Shown here piece after piece: positions 8,263 to 16,496 of a stretch of 64,000 bases of DNA (its first letter is position 1; each line of letters begins with the position of its first letter). A model generated the notes under the pieces. The model was not told the origin of the DNA and did no database searches. It was given only the letters and a program-made list of their open reading frames with translations. This DNA is from Microbacteriaceae bacterium PS02067 (lineage in GTDB: Bacteria > Actinomycetota > Actinomycetes > Actinomycetales > Microbacteriaceae): positions 45,742 to 109,741 of the forward strand of contig JASCPG010000002.1 in the NCBI GenBank assembly GCA_029960085.1. The letters are read 5' to 3'. Position numbers and translations under genes: made by a program.

Positions 8263-9648
8263 TCAGCCGATCACCACCCGGGGTCGGGAGCGCACGGCAT
8301 CCGAGATCCGAAGGAGCAGCGCGACGATGATCCAGTTCGCGATGAGCGAGGAGCCACCGGCCGCGAGGAACGGCGTCGTGAGACCCGTGAGCGGGATGAT
8401 GCGGGTCACGCCGCCGACCATGATGAACACCTGCAGGGCGATCGTGAACGACAGGCCTGTCGCGAGGAGCTTGCCGAAGTCGTCCTGCCCGGCGATGCCG
8501 ATGCGGATGCCTCGGCTCGTGAACACCATGTAGAGGCAGAGGATCGCGAAGACGCCGATGAGGCCGAGCTCCTCGCCGAGGCTCGGGAAGATGTAGTCGC
8601 TCTGCGACAGCGGGGTGAGGCCCGGCCGGCCGCGGCCGAGTCCCGTGCCGAGCAGGCCCCCCTGGGCGAGTCCGAACAGTCCGCTGACGAGCTGATAGCT
8701 GTCTCCGTCGACGGTGGCGGGGTCGAAGGGGTGCAGCCAGTTCGTGAAGCGGGCCTGGACGTACGGCAGGATCGTCGTCGCGAACGCGACCCCGACGGCG
8801 ACGAGCGTGAGGCCCAGGACGACCCAGCTCGTCTTGCCCGTCGCGACGTAGAGCATCGCGACGAACATGCCGAAGATGAGCATCCCGGTGCCGAGGTCGC
8901 GCTGCAGCACGATGATCGCCATCGCACCCGCCCAGAGCAGCAGCAGCGGGCCGAGCTCGCGCGGTCGCGGCCACGTCATCCCGAGAAAGCGCGTCCCGAC
9001 CGAGGTCAGCGCTTCGCGGGTGCGCACGAGGTAGCCGGCGAAGAAGATCGCGAGACAGATCTTGGCGAGCTCGCCCGGCTGGAAGGAGAAGAGGCCGCCG
9101 ATCGAGATCCAGACATCCGCCCCGGCATCCGTGCCGAGTCCGGGCACGAACGGCAGCAGCAGCAAGAGGATGCCGGCGAACCCGAACAGGTACGTGTAGC
9201 GCAGCAGGACGCGGTAGTTCTTCAAGAAGACGACGATCGCGACGGCCGCGGCGATCGCGATGACGAGCCACACGAGCTGCCGCGTCGAGAGGGCGGCCCA
9301 GCCGGTCAGCGACTTCTCGATGTCGATGCGGTAGATCATCGCGAGGCCGAGCCCCGACAGCACCGTGGCGATCGGCACGACGAACGGGTCGGCCTGCGGC
9401 GCGCGGTAGCGCAGCACGACGTGCAGGGCGAGGACCAGCACGGTGAGGCCGCCGCAGTAATACAGGAACGTCCAGTCGATCTTCGCGGTGGCGCCGAGCT
9501 GTACGAGCGCGACGGCGGCCGCGTTGATGAGGAACGCGAACAGCAGCAGCCCCAACTCGCGGTTGCGCTGCGTCTGCGGCATCCGGATGCGTCGCAGCGC
9601 CTTCGCGACGGTCGTATCAGCGAGCGGCCCGGTTGCGGTGTCGGTCAC
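8263..9648 (-). CDS. rodA: SEDS-family peptidoglycan glycosyltransferase, RodA/FtsW type
   Basis: Polytopic membrane protein of 461 aa with about ten to twelve membrane segments that polymerises lipid II into glycan strands together with its cognate class B PBP. Recognisable SEDS features include QPGELAKI, RDLGTGMLIFG and the C-terminal TTPFLAAGGSSLIAN. The GTG at 9648 (VTDTATGPLAD) overlaps the pstP stop by 4 bp; open frame further upstream is out-of-frame pstP sequence. Position between pstP and pbpA matches rodA of Mycobacterium. Confidence 0.94.
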   Translation of the reverse strand: MTDTATGPLADTTVAKALRRIRMPQTQRNRELGLLLFAFLINAAAVALVQLGATAKIDWTFLYYCGGLTVLVLALHVVLRYRAPQADPFVVPIATVLSGLGLAMIYRIDIEKSLTGWAALSTRQLVWLVIAIAAAVAIVVFLKNYRVLLRYTYLFGFAGILLLLLPFVPGLGTDAGADVWISIGGLFSFQPGELAKICLAIFFAGYLVRTREALTSVGTRFLGMTWPRPRELGPLLLLWAGAMAIIVLQRDLGTGMLIFGMFVAMLYVATGKTSWVVLGLTLVAVGVAFATTILPYVQARFTNWLHPFDPATVDGDSYQLVSGLFGLAQGGLLGTGLGRGRPGLTPLSQSDYIFPSLGEELGLIGVFAILCLYMVFTSRGIRIGIAGQDDFGKLLATGLSFTIALQVFIMVGGVTRIIPLTGLTTPFLAAGGSSLIANWIIVALLLRISDAVRSRPRVVIG

Positions 9649-10883
9649 GGCGCATCCACCCCCGTCTCGCGCATGGTCTCGACGATCTGCTGGGCATCCG
9701 CGAGTGAGCGTGCCGAGATCGTCTGCTGCACGGCCAGCCGCTGATAGAACGGCAGGTCGCTGAGCAGGATCCCGGTCTCCTCGTACGGCGTGGACAGCGA
9801 GATGGGACCGAGGTCCTGTTGGATGCCTCGATAGATGATGACGGAGTCCTCGTCGGCACCGACGAAGTAGCGCGACTGCGTCCAGCTGTAGGCGCCGAGG
9901 AGGGCCGTGAGGAGAGCGGCGAGCACGACGACGGCGCCGACGATCCACCAGATGCGGCGGCGGCGCGCGCGGCGGCGATCCTCTTCGATCAGCTCCTCGA
10001 GGAACTCTGCGGCCGGCTCGAAGTGGCTCGGCTCGTTCGCGGCCTGCCGCGCGGGGTGCAGCCAGCTCGTGCGGCCCGTGCGCGCCGCGGGGACCTCGAT
10101 GCCCTGCGGGTTCGATGCCGAGCCGACGATCGTCGGGGTCCCGCTGAACACCGGATGACTACCGCCCACGTCGACGATGATGACGGTGACGTTGTCGGGC
10201 GCGCCGCCGTCGAGCGCCTGCTTGAGCAGGAGGTCCGCCGTGCGCCCGGGAGGAAGGCGCTGACCGAGGGTCTTCGCCGTGTGGGCGTCGTCCACGACGC
10301 CGGAGAGGCCGTCCGAGCACAGCAGCCAGCGGTCGCCGGGCTGCGTCGGCATGATGAACGTGTCGACGTCCGGGTCAGGATCCATGTCGCCCAGCACGCG
10401 CATGAGCACGGAGCGGCGAGGGTGGTAGCGCGCCTCTTCGGGGGTGATGCGGCCGGAGTCGACGAGCCGCTGCACGAACGTGTGATCGGTCGTGATCTGG
10501 GTGAGCGCGTCGTCGCGGTAGAGATAGATGCGCGAATCGCCGATGTGCGCGATGACGGCGTAGTCGTCGACGAAGTCGAGCGCGCTGACGGTCGTGCCCA
10601 TCCCCGCGAGCTCGGGCCGCTCGGCGACGGTGTCGATGAGGAGCGTCGCGGTGGAGGTGATCGCGGCCTGCAGCGCCTGCTCGGCATCCCCCGTCGTCGC
10701 GAACGGGTGGTCGAGTTCGCGCAGCCGGTTCACCGCGATGCTGGATGCCACGTCTCCGCCCGCGTGCCCGCCCATGCCGTCGGCGACGACGAACAGGTTC
10801 GAGCCGCTGTAGCCCGAGTCCTGGTTGTTGGAGCGCACCTTCCCCGTATGGGAGATGGCGGCACTCGACCCCTCGAAGACCAT
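9645..10883 (-). CDS. pstP: PP2C-type Ser/Thr phosphatase PstP
   Basis: Manganese-dependent phosphatase of 412 aa that reverses PknA/PknB phosphorylation. Metal-binding and catalytic PPM motifs are NNQDSGY, VADGMGGHAGG, IGDSRIYLY, CSDGLSGV and GGAPDNVTVI (within residues 1-235). A linker and one membrane segment (about 305-327) lead to an outer tail of about 80 residues. It lies 9 bp after fhaB and overlaps the next gene by 4 bp. Confidence 0.95.
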   Translation of the reverse strand: MVFEGSSAAISHTGKVRSNNQDSGYSGSNLFVVADGMGGHAGGDVASSIAVNRLRELDHPFATTGDAEQALQAAITSTATLLIDTVAERPELAGMGTTVSALDFVDDYAVIAHIGDSRIYLYRDDALTQITTDHTFVQRLVDSGRITPEEARYHPRRSVLMRVLGDMDPDPDVDTFIMPTQPGDRWLLCSDGLSGVVDDAHTAKTLGQRLPPGRTADLLLKQALDGGAPDNVTVIIVDVGGSHPVFSGTPTIVGSASNPQGIEVPAARTGRTSWLHPARQAANEPSHFEPAAEFLEELIEEDRRRARRRRIWWIVGAVVVLAALLTALLGAYSWTQSRYFVGADEDSVIIYRGIQQDLGPISLSTPYEETGILLSDLPFYQRLAVQQTISARSLADAQQIVETMRETGVDAP

Positions 10884-10892
10884 GTCGCCGGG

Positions 10893-11432
10893 TTACTTCC
10901 GCAGCTCGAAGGTCGTCGCGCCGACCTTGATGGGCGCGCCGACGAGCACCGGGACGGGGCTCGCGACGCGCTCGCCGTCGTGCCAGGTGCCGTTCGTGGA
11001 GTCGAGGTCCTGCAGCATCCACTGGTCTCCCCAGAGGAGCAGCCGGGCATGGTGGCTGGACGTGTAGTCGTCGCGGATCACGAGGCCGGACTCGCTCGAG
11101 CGGCCGATCGTGAGCGGCTCACCGGTGAGGGGCAGCTCGAGGCCGGCCTTGGGTCCGCTCGTGATGATGATGCGCGACACGGCATCCCGCGTGGCCTTCC
11201 GAGGACCGGAGGGCGCGGCGGACGGTTTCGCCGGCGCGACGGGAGCGGTGGCGGCCGCGGGTGTCGCCGGTGCCGCAGCGGGCGCGGCCGCAGCCACCGC
11301 CGGCTCGGCGAGCTTTCGGACCTTCACCCCGAACAGGTCCGCGCGCAGCGAGTAGACGACCGCGCCGACGAAGAACCACAGGAGGACGAGGAAGCCGATC
11401 TGCAGAAGCAGGAGGGCCAGTTCGCTGGTCAC
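10893..11432 (-). CDS. fhaB: FHA-domain protein FhaB (FipA-like)
   Basis: A 179 aa protein that binds phosphothreonine; the mycobacterial counterpart links PknA signalling to FtsZ and FtsQ. One N-terminal membrane segment (about residues 5-25, LALLLLQIGFLVLLWFFVG) is followed by an Ala/Pro-rich linker and a C-terminal FHA domain with the key motifs IGRSSESGLV, SSHHARL and DSTNGTWHDG. GTG at 11432 overlaps the fhaA stop by 4 bp and places the membrane segment properly at the N-terminus. Confidence 0.94.
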   Translation of the reverse strand: MTSELALLLLQIGFLVLLWFFVGAVVYSLRADLFGVKVRKLAEPAVAAAAPAAAPATPAAATAPVAPAKPSAAPSGPRKATRDAVSRIIITSGPKAGLELPLTGEPLTIGRSSESGLVIRDDYTSSHHARLLLWGDQWMLQDLDSTNGTWHDGERVASPVPVLVGAPIKVGATTFELRK

Positions 11433-12160
11433 GAAGTTCCGCCGATCCCGTAGGCGCGCGTGGCGTCGGATGCCGTCATGGTGGGCCGCGGCGGAGTGGC
11501 CTGCGCGACCACGCGGAAGGTGATGTCGGTGCGGCCGATCGTGATGATCGAGTCGGGCGGGAGGGGCGCCTCGGTGATCCGGCGCCCGTCGAGCTGCGTG
11601 CCGTTCGTGGAGTTCATGTCGCGCACCATGGCGCGCTCGCCGTCCCACAGGATCTCGACGTGACGGCGGCTCGTCCCGGCATCCGCGATCGTGATGTCCG
11701 CGTCGGTGCCGCGTCCGATCACGGTGCGGCCCTTGTTCAGCGGATGCCTCTTGCCTTCGATGTCGACGACGCCCCGCCACGCGACAGTGCCCGCGGCGGT
11801 CTGCGAGAGAACGCGGAGCGTGCCGGTCGCCTGCTGGTCGTCGGGCGCGAGCGCGATCGTCACCGGGCCGGCGAACGAGAAGCCCTGGTTCTTCGCGTGC
11901 TTCTGCACGAGGCCCAGCAGTTCGTCATCGAGGGTCGAGCCGATCGAGCGCATGCGTTCGGCGTCGGCCGGCGACATGTGCACCTCGAAGGCGTTGGGTG
12001 CGAGGATGCGGTCGCGGCTGACGACCGCGGCCTTGGCATCCAGTTCGGTGCGCAGCGCAGCCGCGATCTCGACCGGCTGGATGCCGCTGCGGAAGGACTT
12101 CGCGAACGCGCTGTTGACCGCGCGCTCGAGTCCCTTCTCGAAGCTGTCAAGTAGTCCCAC
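11429..12160 (-). CDS. fhaA: FHA-domain protein FhaA with DUF3662 domain
   Basis: A 243 aa cytoplasmic protein. The N-terminal half (GLLDSFEKGLERAVNSAFAK onward) is the DUF3662 domain found in actinobacterial FhaA, and the C-terminal half is an FHA domain with IGRGTDADI, SRRHVEI and NSTNGTQLDG. In mycobacteria FhaA binds phosphorylated MviN and other PknB substrates. GTG at 12160 is selected because AGAGGAG stands 5 bp upstream; the frame upstream of it crosses a tRNA gene. It heads the kinase/cell-wall operon. Confidence 0.94.
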   Translation of the reverse strand: MGLLDSFEKGLERAVNSAFAKSFRSGIQPVEIAAALRTELDAKAAVVSRDRILAPNAFEVHMSPADAERMRSIGSTLDDELLGLVQKHAKNQGFSFAGPVTIALAPDDQQATGTLRVLSQTAAGTVAWRGVVDIEGKRHPLNKGRTVIGRGTDADITIADAGTSRRHVEILWDGERAMVRDMNSTNGTQLDGRRITEAPLPPDSIITIGRTDITFRVVAQATPPRPTMTASDATRAYGIGGTS

Positions 12161-12303
12161 GGGGCTCCTCTGGCTGGCTGGCCGGTGGGTCCATGCTAGT
12201 TGCACTGGCTGAGTGCCAACCGGATCGGCTGGTCCTTCGCTGATTCTGCGGCGGCGCCCGGCGTGATATCCTCGGGAAGTTGAGTCGGTGGCGACACCGA
12301 TTC

Positions 12304-12387
12304 GCGCGAGTGGCGGAATAGGCAGACGCGCTGGCTTCAGGTGCCAGTGCCCGAAAGGGCGTGGGGGTTCAACTCCCCCCTCGCGCA
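12304..12387 (+). tRNA. tRNA-Leu (anticodon CAG)
   Basis: Class II tRNA of 84 nt without an encoded CCA. The acceptor arms GCGCGAG (12304-12310) and CTCGCGC (12380-12386) pair fully. The anticodon stem CTGGC/GCCAG encloses loop TTCAGGT with anticodon CAG. A long variable arm (GCCCGAAAGGGC) and a T arm GGGGGTTCAACTCCCCC follow. TATCCT at 12267-12272 is a plausible -10 about 30 bp upstream. The gene is intact, and no integrase is next to it. Confidence 0.96.
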
Positions 12388-12398
12388 CAGCGAAGATT

Positions 12399-12433
12399 CA
12401 ACCCCCGACCTGGGATTTCCCGGGCGGGGGTTG
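12399..12433 (+). terminator. Terminator of tRNA-Leu
   Basis: CAACCCCCG (12399-12407) and CGGGGGTTG (12425-12433) form a perfect 9 bp outer stem; inner CC-TGGG and CCCGG extend it. It is followed by TCTCGTT, and starts 12 bp after the tRNA. Confidence 0.75.
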
Positions 12434-12479
12434 TCTCGTTCCCGGGCCGCCGCCGATCTCGCGCGGAGGGCGCGGGGGC

Positions 12480-13124
12480 GTTTCGACTCGCCGCGGTGCG
12501 GCTCGCTCAACGACCGGGGGTGCTGTTCTGGTCGTTGACCGAGCGAAGCGAGTGGAAACGTTCGTGGGGTGGGCGGGGGCGTTTCGACTCGCCGCGGTGC
12601 GGCTCGCTCAACGACCGGCGGTGCCGTCCTGGTCGTTGACCGAGCGAAGCGAGTGGAAACGTTCGTGGGTGCGCGGGGCGTTTCGACTCGCCGCAGTGCG
12701 GCTCGCTCAACGACCGGCGGTGCTGTTCTGGTCGTTGACCGAGCGGAGCGAGTGGAAACTTTTGTGGGGTGGGTGGGGCGTTTCGACTTGCCGCGGTGCG
12801 GCTCGCTCAACGACCGGGGTGCTGTTCTGGTCGTTGACCGAGCGGAGCGAGTGGAAACGTTTGTGGGGTGGGTGGGGCGTTTCGACTTGCCGCGGTGCGG
12901 CTCGCTCAACGACCGGGGGTGCTGTTCTGGTCGTTGACCGAGCGAAGCGAGTGGAAACGTTTGTGGGGTGGGTGGGGCGTTTCGACTCGCCGCAGTGCGG
13001 CTCGCTCAACGACCGGGGGTGCTGTTCTGGTCGTTGACCGAGCGAAGCGAGTGGAAACGTTCGTGGGGTGCGGGGGGCGTTTCGGCTTGCCGCGGTGCGG
13101 CTCGCTCAACGACCGGGGGTGCGG
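12480..13124. repeat. Tandem array of seven ~100 bp palindromic repeat units
   Basis: Units start with GTTTCG at 12480, 12591, 12680, 12780, 12879, 12979 and 13079 (spacing 111, 89, 100, 99, 100, 100); the seventh is cut short 5 bp before the GntR gene. In unit 1, TTTCGACTCGC (12481-12491) pairs with GCGAGTGGAAA (12548-12558), and GCTCGCTCAACGACC (12501-12515) with GGTCGTTGACCGAGC (12530-12544), each with one mismatch. This gives one long interrupted hairpin per unit. Open frames across the array are repeat translations and are not considered genes. Between 12434 and 12479 nothing else is seen. Confidence 0.95.
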
Positions 13125-13763
13125 TCAGGCGATGGCGTGCAGCCAGCGCAGCTCCCGCTCGGCCGCGTCGCCGTCGCGACGGGCGATAGCATCTCGGAGA
13201 CGACCGTAAGCCTCCGCGCGCTCAAGGGGTGAGGTCATGAACGGTTCCCAGCCGCGGAGGTTCCGCTGGATCGCGAGCTGCGCCTGGCTGATGACCCCGA
13301 TGAACACGGAGTTGCCGGTGACGCGCGTCACCGCTTCGAAGAACACGTACGAGGCCTCGAACAGTGTCATGGCGTCCTGTTGCCCCGCCGCCACCAGGAG
13401 GTCCGCTTTCGCGACGAGGATCTCGAGTTCGTCGTCGGAACAGCGCCGCAGGGCCATCCGCAGTGCGTTGCCCATGAAGTAGGCGGTGAACTCCCCCGTC
13501 TCCTCGCGCTGCCCGTCGGTGGGCTCCGAGACCCGGGTGTAGCGACCGACCGCGATCTCGACGAGATCGAAGTGCTCGAGACGCTGCAGCGCCTCCCGCA
13601 CGGGAGTGCGCGAGATGCCCAGTTGCGCCGCGAGGTCGACATCCCGCAGTCGCACGCCGGCGGGCAGAGTCCCTTCGAGGATCGCCGCGCCGATGCGCTT
13701 GTACACCTCGTCGCTCAGGATCTTGCCGCCGGCGAGGTCGATCGGGGGAAGGATGACACTCAT
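13125..13763 (-). CDS. GntR-family transcriptional regulator (FCD type)
   Basis: A 212 aa regulator. Residues 12-70 are the GntR winged helix (LSDEVYKRIGAAILEG, then DLAAQLGISRTPVREAL), and residues 85-210 are the all-helical ligand domain of the FadR/FCD group, which usually senses small organic acids. No metabolic gene is adjacent, so the effector cannot be inferred. The ATG at 13763 follows the normal family N-terminus. Upstream, GATATATC at 13882-13889 in an AT-rich spot could belong to its promoter or operator. Its 3' end abuts the palindromic repeat array. Confidence 0.9.
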   Translation of the reverse strand: MSVILPPIDLAGGKILSDEVYKRIGAAILEGTLPAGVRLRDVDLAAQLGISRTPVREALQRLEHFDLVEIAVGRYTRVSEPTDGQREETGEFTAYFMGNALRMALRRCSDDELEILVAKADLLVAAGQQDAMTLFEASYVFFEAVTRVTGNSVFIGVISQAQLAIQRNLRGWEPFMTSPLERAEAYGRLRDAIARRDGDAAERELRWLHAIA

Positions 13764-14118
13764 TGAGAAGAAGTGTACGAGCCGCGCCTGTGTGAGGCCG
13801 TGTTCCAAGGCTCGACGTCGTCGTGGCATCCATGGGTGTTTCACGGCAACTTCCCACCGTCCACCCCCTGCCCTCTGCGTCGATATATCAGTACAGTGAG
13901 CCGTGTCACGCCTCGCGTGGCCTATCCGGGGGGATCCGTCGACGCCCGGGCGACGCGCCCAGCGCGATACGCCCGGGCGTCGAATGGTTAGCGCGGGGGA
14001 ACGGGCGTGCAACGTTTGTGTCACCATCGCGTCACAGGGGCGCGCATTTCGAGGCAGCCATATAACGTGGGGTGCGTCGGCGCGCCTGCGTCGGCGTCGC
14101 ACGTCAGTAAGGCAGTTC
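13764..14118. other. Divergent intergenic region GntR/cspA, no gene seen
   Basis: This 355 bp spacer holds no convincing reading frame. It contains the GATATATC motif near 13885, a 14 bp perfect inverted repeat listed separately, and TATAAC at 14061-14066, a candidate cspA -10 that would give a leader of about 45 nt. Confidence 0.6.
13939..13983. promoter_or_regulatory. 14 bp perfect inverted repeat upstream of cspA
   Basis: TCGACGCCCGGGCG (13939-13952) and CGCCCGGGCGTCGA (13970-13983) are exact reverse complements separated by 17 nt. The stem is very GC-rich and not followed by T residues, so a factor-independent terminator is unlikely. An operator, an upstream transcript hairpin or a degenerate repeat are possible. 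Confidence 0.6.
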
Positions 14119-14325
14119 ATGGCAACGCAGGGCACCGTCAAGTGGTTCAACTCGGAGAAGGGCTTCGGGTTCATCGCTCCCGATGAGGGCGGCGCTGACG
14201 TCTTCGCTCACTACTCCGCCATCGAGTCGAGCGGCTACCGCTCTCTCGAGGAAAACCAGCGCGTCGAGTTCGAGATCGCCCAGGGCCCCAAGGGTCTGCA
14301 GGCGGAGAACATCCGACCCCTCTGA
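14119..14325 (+). CDS. cspA: Cold-shock domain protein CspA
   Basis: Single-stranded nucleic-acid-binding protein of 68 aa that acts as an RNA chaperone. Both RNP motifs are present: KGFGFI (RNP1) and VFAHYSAI (RNP2), within [20 protein letters not shown]. The length is normal for the family. It is a single-gene unit closed by a strong terminator overlapping the end of the convergent HAD gene. The leader contains the candidate -10 TATAAC at 14061; cold induction is known for the family but not shown here. Confidence 0.97.
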   Translation: MATQGTVKWFNSEKGFGFIAPDEGGADVFAHYSAIESSGYRSLEENQRVEFEIAQGPKGLQAENIRPL

Positions 14326-14332
14326 TCCGATT

Positions 14333-14358
14333 GACGGCCCGCGTTCGCGCGGGCCGTC
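14333..14358 (+). terminator. Terminator of cspA
   Basis: GACGGCCCGCG (14333-14343) and CGCGGGCCGTC (14348-14358) form a perfect 11 bp stem with a TTCG tetraloop, 8 bp after the cspA stop. It also reaches the stop codon of the HAD gene on the other strand. Confidence 0.9.
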
Positions 14359-15031
14359 ACTCTTCGATCAACAGCAGGGCGCGCAGCTCGTCGACATCGT
14401 CGACCACGGCTGTTGCGCCCTCGCTTTCGTGTGGCCAGCTGAATCCCCACCGCACGAAGATCACGGGCACGCCCTGAGCCGCGCCACCGTCGACGTCGTG
14501 GTGGCGGTCGCCGATGAGCACGGGACGGCTCGTATCCGCGCCCGCGGCACGCAGTCGGCGCAGTGCCTCCGCGACGATGTCGGACTTCGACGCGAGCGTC
14601 TTCTCATCCGCCGTCGCGCCCACGACAGCCTGCAGATACGGCGACAGATCGAAGTACTCCACGAGCGCCGCCACCTGGTTCTCGGGCTTTGAGCTGGCCG
14701 TCGCCTGCGACAGGCCGGCACTCGCAAGCTCCGCCATGAGATCGGCGATCCCCGGGTAGAGCTTCGCCCCGGTCGTGTAGCCGTCGGCCTTGCCGATCGC
14801 GCGGTAGTAGGAGACGGCCTCGCTCGACTCCTCGGGCGTCATGCCGACATTCTTCTGGAACGACTCGAACATCGGCGGTCCGATCCAGTGGACGAGTTCC
14901 TCCCGTGTGGGCGCGGGCTTGCCGAAGTGCTCCAGCGCGATGGTGAGGCGCCGCAGGATGCCGTCGGAGGCATCCACGACCGTTCCGTCGACGTCCCACA
15001 GAATGCAGGTCCAGGGCGATCGCACGGTCAT
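14357..15031 (-). CDS. HAD-superfamily phosphatase, phosphoglycolate phosphatase-like
   Basis: A 224 aa HAD hydrolase. Motif I is WDVDGTVVD (nucleophile Asp near residue 13), motif II is ATASSKPE, motif III Lys lies in the ASKSDIV region, and motif IV is GDRHHDVDGG. The alpha-helical cap between motifs I and II is of the class used by phosphoglycolate and pyrophosphate phosphatases. The exact substrate cannot be read from sequence. It converges on cspA and diverges from the lipoprotein gene. Confidence 0.88.
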   Translation of the reverse strand: MTVRSPWTCILWDVDGTVVDASDGILRRLTIALEHFGKPAPTREELVHWIGPPMFESFQKNVGMTPEESSEAVSYYRAIGKADGYTTGAKLYPGIADLMAELASAGLSQATASSKPENQVAALVEYFDLSPYLQAVVGATADEKTLASKSDIVAEALRRLRAAGADTSRPVLIGDRHHDVDGGAAQGVPVIFVRWGFSWPHESEGATAVVDDVDELRALLLIEE

Positions 15032-15163
15032 GGTCTCAGACTACCGAGCCCGTCGCACGACCGGCCGCGCGAGCGACTTTCGGTGGTGTCAGCGGAGTCG
15101 GGGCGTCGCCTAGGGTGGAACGTCGGGGGTCCGCCTCCTTCCGTCGCACACGTAAGGGAATCC

Positions 15164-15679
15164 ATGTCGAAGAATCGTTCCGTCCTGTTCGCCGCCTCTC
15201 TCGCCGTCGTCGCCGCGCTGTCCTTCGCAGGCTGCTCCGCGTCGAACGGGGCCGAGAAGCCCGCGTCGCCGTCCGCCAGCGCTCCGGCAGAGGCATCCAC
15301 CGAGTCGAGCGCTCCGACCGACTCGAACACGGGTGACACCACCACGTACGCGACGGATGCCGAGGGCTGCTCGGCCGTCGTCACGGCGATGACCGACATC
15401 TCATCCGAGCTGACCACCGCCGTCAGCGGTGACCCGACGCAGGCCGTCGCGGCCCTGGGCAAGCTGACCTCGACGATGACCAACATCGCCGGTCAGATGA
15501 AGAGCCCGGAGAACAAGGCGGCGCTCGAGACTCTTGCGAGCTACTACCAGCAGTACGCGGACGCCCTCCAGACGAAGGACGCGTCGAAGCTCAGCGATCT
15601 GCAGACCGAGCTGACCAAGACGGGCAACAAGGTCGCCGACGCGAGCACGCAGCTCGGGAAGTGCGTCGTCGGCCAGTAA
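15164..15679 (+). CDS. Secreted lipoprotein of unknown function
   Basis: A 171 aa protein with a lipoprotein signal: basic start MSKNR, hydrophobic stretch, and lipobox SFAGC with the lipidated Cys at residue 23. A Ser/Thr/Ala/Pro-rich linker (about 24-60) leads to a helical C-terminal domain with two Cys (in EGCSAV and GKCVVG) that could form a disulphide. No known family is recognised. A TAGGGT about 50 bp upstream resembles a -10 element. A bidirectional terminator separates it from nucS. Confidence 0.85.
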   Translation: MSKNRSVLFAASLAVVAALSFAGCSASNGAEKPASPSASAPAEASTESSAPTDSNTGDTTTYATDAEGCSAVVTAMTDISSELTTAVSGDPTQAVAALGKLTSTMTNIAGQMKSPENKAALETLASYYQQYADALQTKDASKLSDLQTELTKTGNKVADASTQLGKCVVGQ

Positions 15680-15689
15680 GGCGCGCATT

Positions 15690-15745
15690 ACCGACAACGG
15701 GCCGGTCGTGGTGTGAGCCACGGCCGGCCCGTTCCGTTTGTCGGT
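15690..15745. terminator. Bidirectional terminator, lipoprotein/nucS
   Basis: The core arms AACGGGCCGGTCGTGG (15696-15711) and CCACGGCCGGCCCGTT (15718-15733) pair over 16 bp with one G-T wobble and loop TGTGAG. An outer ACCGACA/TGTCGGT pair extends the structure. It sits between two converging genes, 10 bp after the lipoprotein stop. Confidence 0.85.
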
Positions 15746-15747
15746 CC

Positions 15748-16443
15748 TCAGAACAGACGTGGGGCGCCCGACTCGATGCCCTTCATGCCTTCGTAGTCGA
15801 GCGTCACGCAGCGGATGCCACGGTCGCCGGCGAGCGTCTTCGCCTGCGGCTTGATCTCCTGCGCGGCGAAGACACCCGCGACGGGAGCGAGGTGCGGGTC
15901 GCGGTTGAGCAGTTCGAGGTAGCGCGTCAGCTGTTCGACGCCGTCGATGTCTCCGCGGCGCTTCACCTCGACGGCGATCGTCCCTCCGGCGGGGTTTCGC
16001 AGGAGGAGATCGACGGGGCCGATCGCGGTGGGGAACTCGCGCCGGACGAGCGTGAGGCCGTCACCGATCACGTCGACCTGTTCGGCGAGCAGCCGCTGGA
16101 GGTCGGCCTCGACGCCGTCCTTCTGGAGGCCGGGGTCGACTCCGAGGTCGTGCACCGAGTCGTGCAGCACTTCGTAGATGCGCACGAGCAGGGCATCCCC
16201 CGTCTTGGCGTGCGTCACGCGCCAGTGCTCCGTCACTCCGGCCGAGAGGGACTCTTCGTCGGGGGTCTCGACCGTGAGCGTGCAGGGCGGGCTCATCCAG
16301 TTGAGGGGCTTGTAGGAGCCGCCGTCGGAGTGGACGAGGAGCGACCCGTCGCCCTTGTGCACGAGCAGCCGCGTCGCGAGCGGGAGATGGGCGTTGAGGC
16401 GCCCGGTGTAGTCGACGGAGCAACGGGCAATGACGAGGCGCAC
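15748..16443 (-). CDS. nucS: Mismatch-specific endonuclease NucS
   Basis: DNA endonuclease of 231 aa that carries out non-canonical mismatch repair in Actinobacteria and archaea lacking MutS/MutL, working with the replication clamp. The N-terminal DNA-binding half begins [15 protein letters not shown]. The C-terminal RecB-like nuclease half shows GPVDLLLRN and [17 protein letters not shown], which contain the catalytic Asp and the Glu-x-Lys pair. Length is normal. GTG at 16443 matches the family N-terminus; the open frame extending further upstream crosses the MFS gene and is not coding. Confidence 0.95.
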   Translation of the reverse strand: MRLVIARCSVDYTGRLNAHLPLATRLLVHKGDGSLLVHSDGGSYKPLNWMSPPCTLTVETPDEESLSAGVTEHWRVTHAKTGDALLVRIYEVLHDSVHDLGVDPGLQKDGVEADLQRLLAEQVDVIGDGLTLVRREFPTAIGPVDLLLRNPAGGTIAVEVKRRGDIDGVEQLTRYLELLNRDPHLAPVAGVFAAQEIKPQAKTLAGDRGIRCVTLDYEGMKGIESGAPRLF

Positions 16444-16496
16444 CCGTCGAGTGTACGGCCGCCCGCGGACGAGGCGTCGAGTCCGGCGCCGCCCGG

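Noticed and set aside
12304..12387. tRNA-Leu as integration site of an island
   Set aside because: The tRNA is intact, no integrase is near, and no duplicated 3' end of the tRNA was noticed in the window.
12288..13037. Long repetitive open frames on both strands across the tandem repeat, with VETFVGW-like repeats
   Set aside because: They exist only because the 99-100 bp GC-rich unit lacks stops; several frames on both strands are open, spacing changes of 89 and 111 bp break any single frame, and no start signal is seen.
12480..13124. CRISPR array
   Set aside because: The whole ~100 bp unit is repeated, with no unique spacers and no cas genes.
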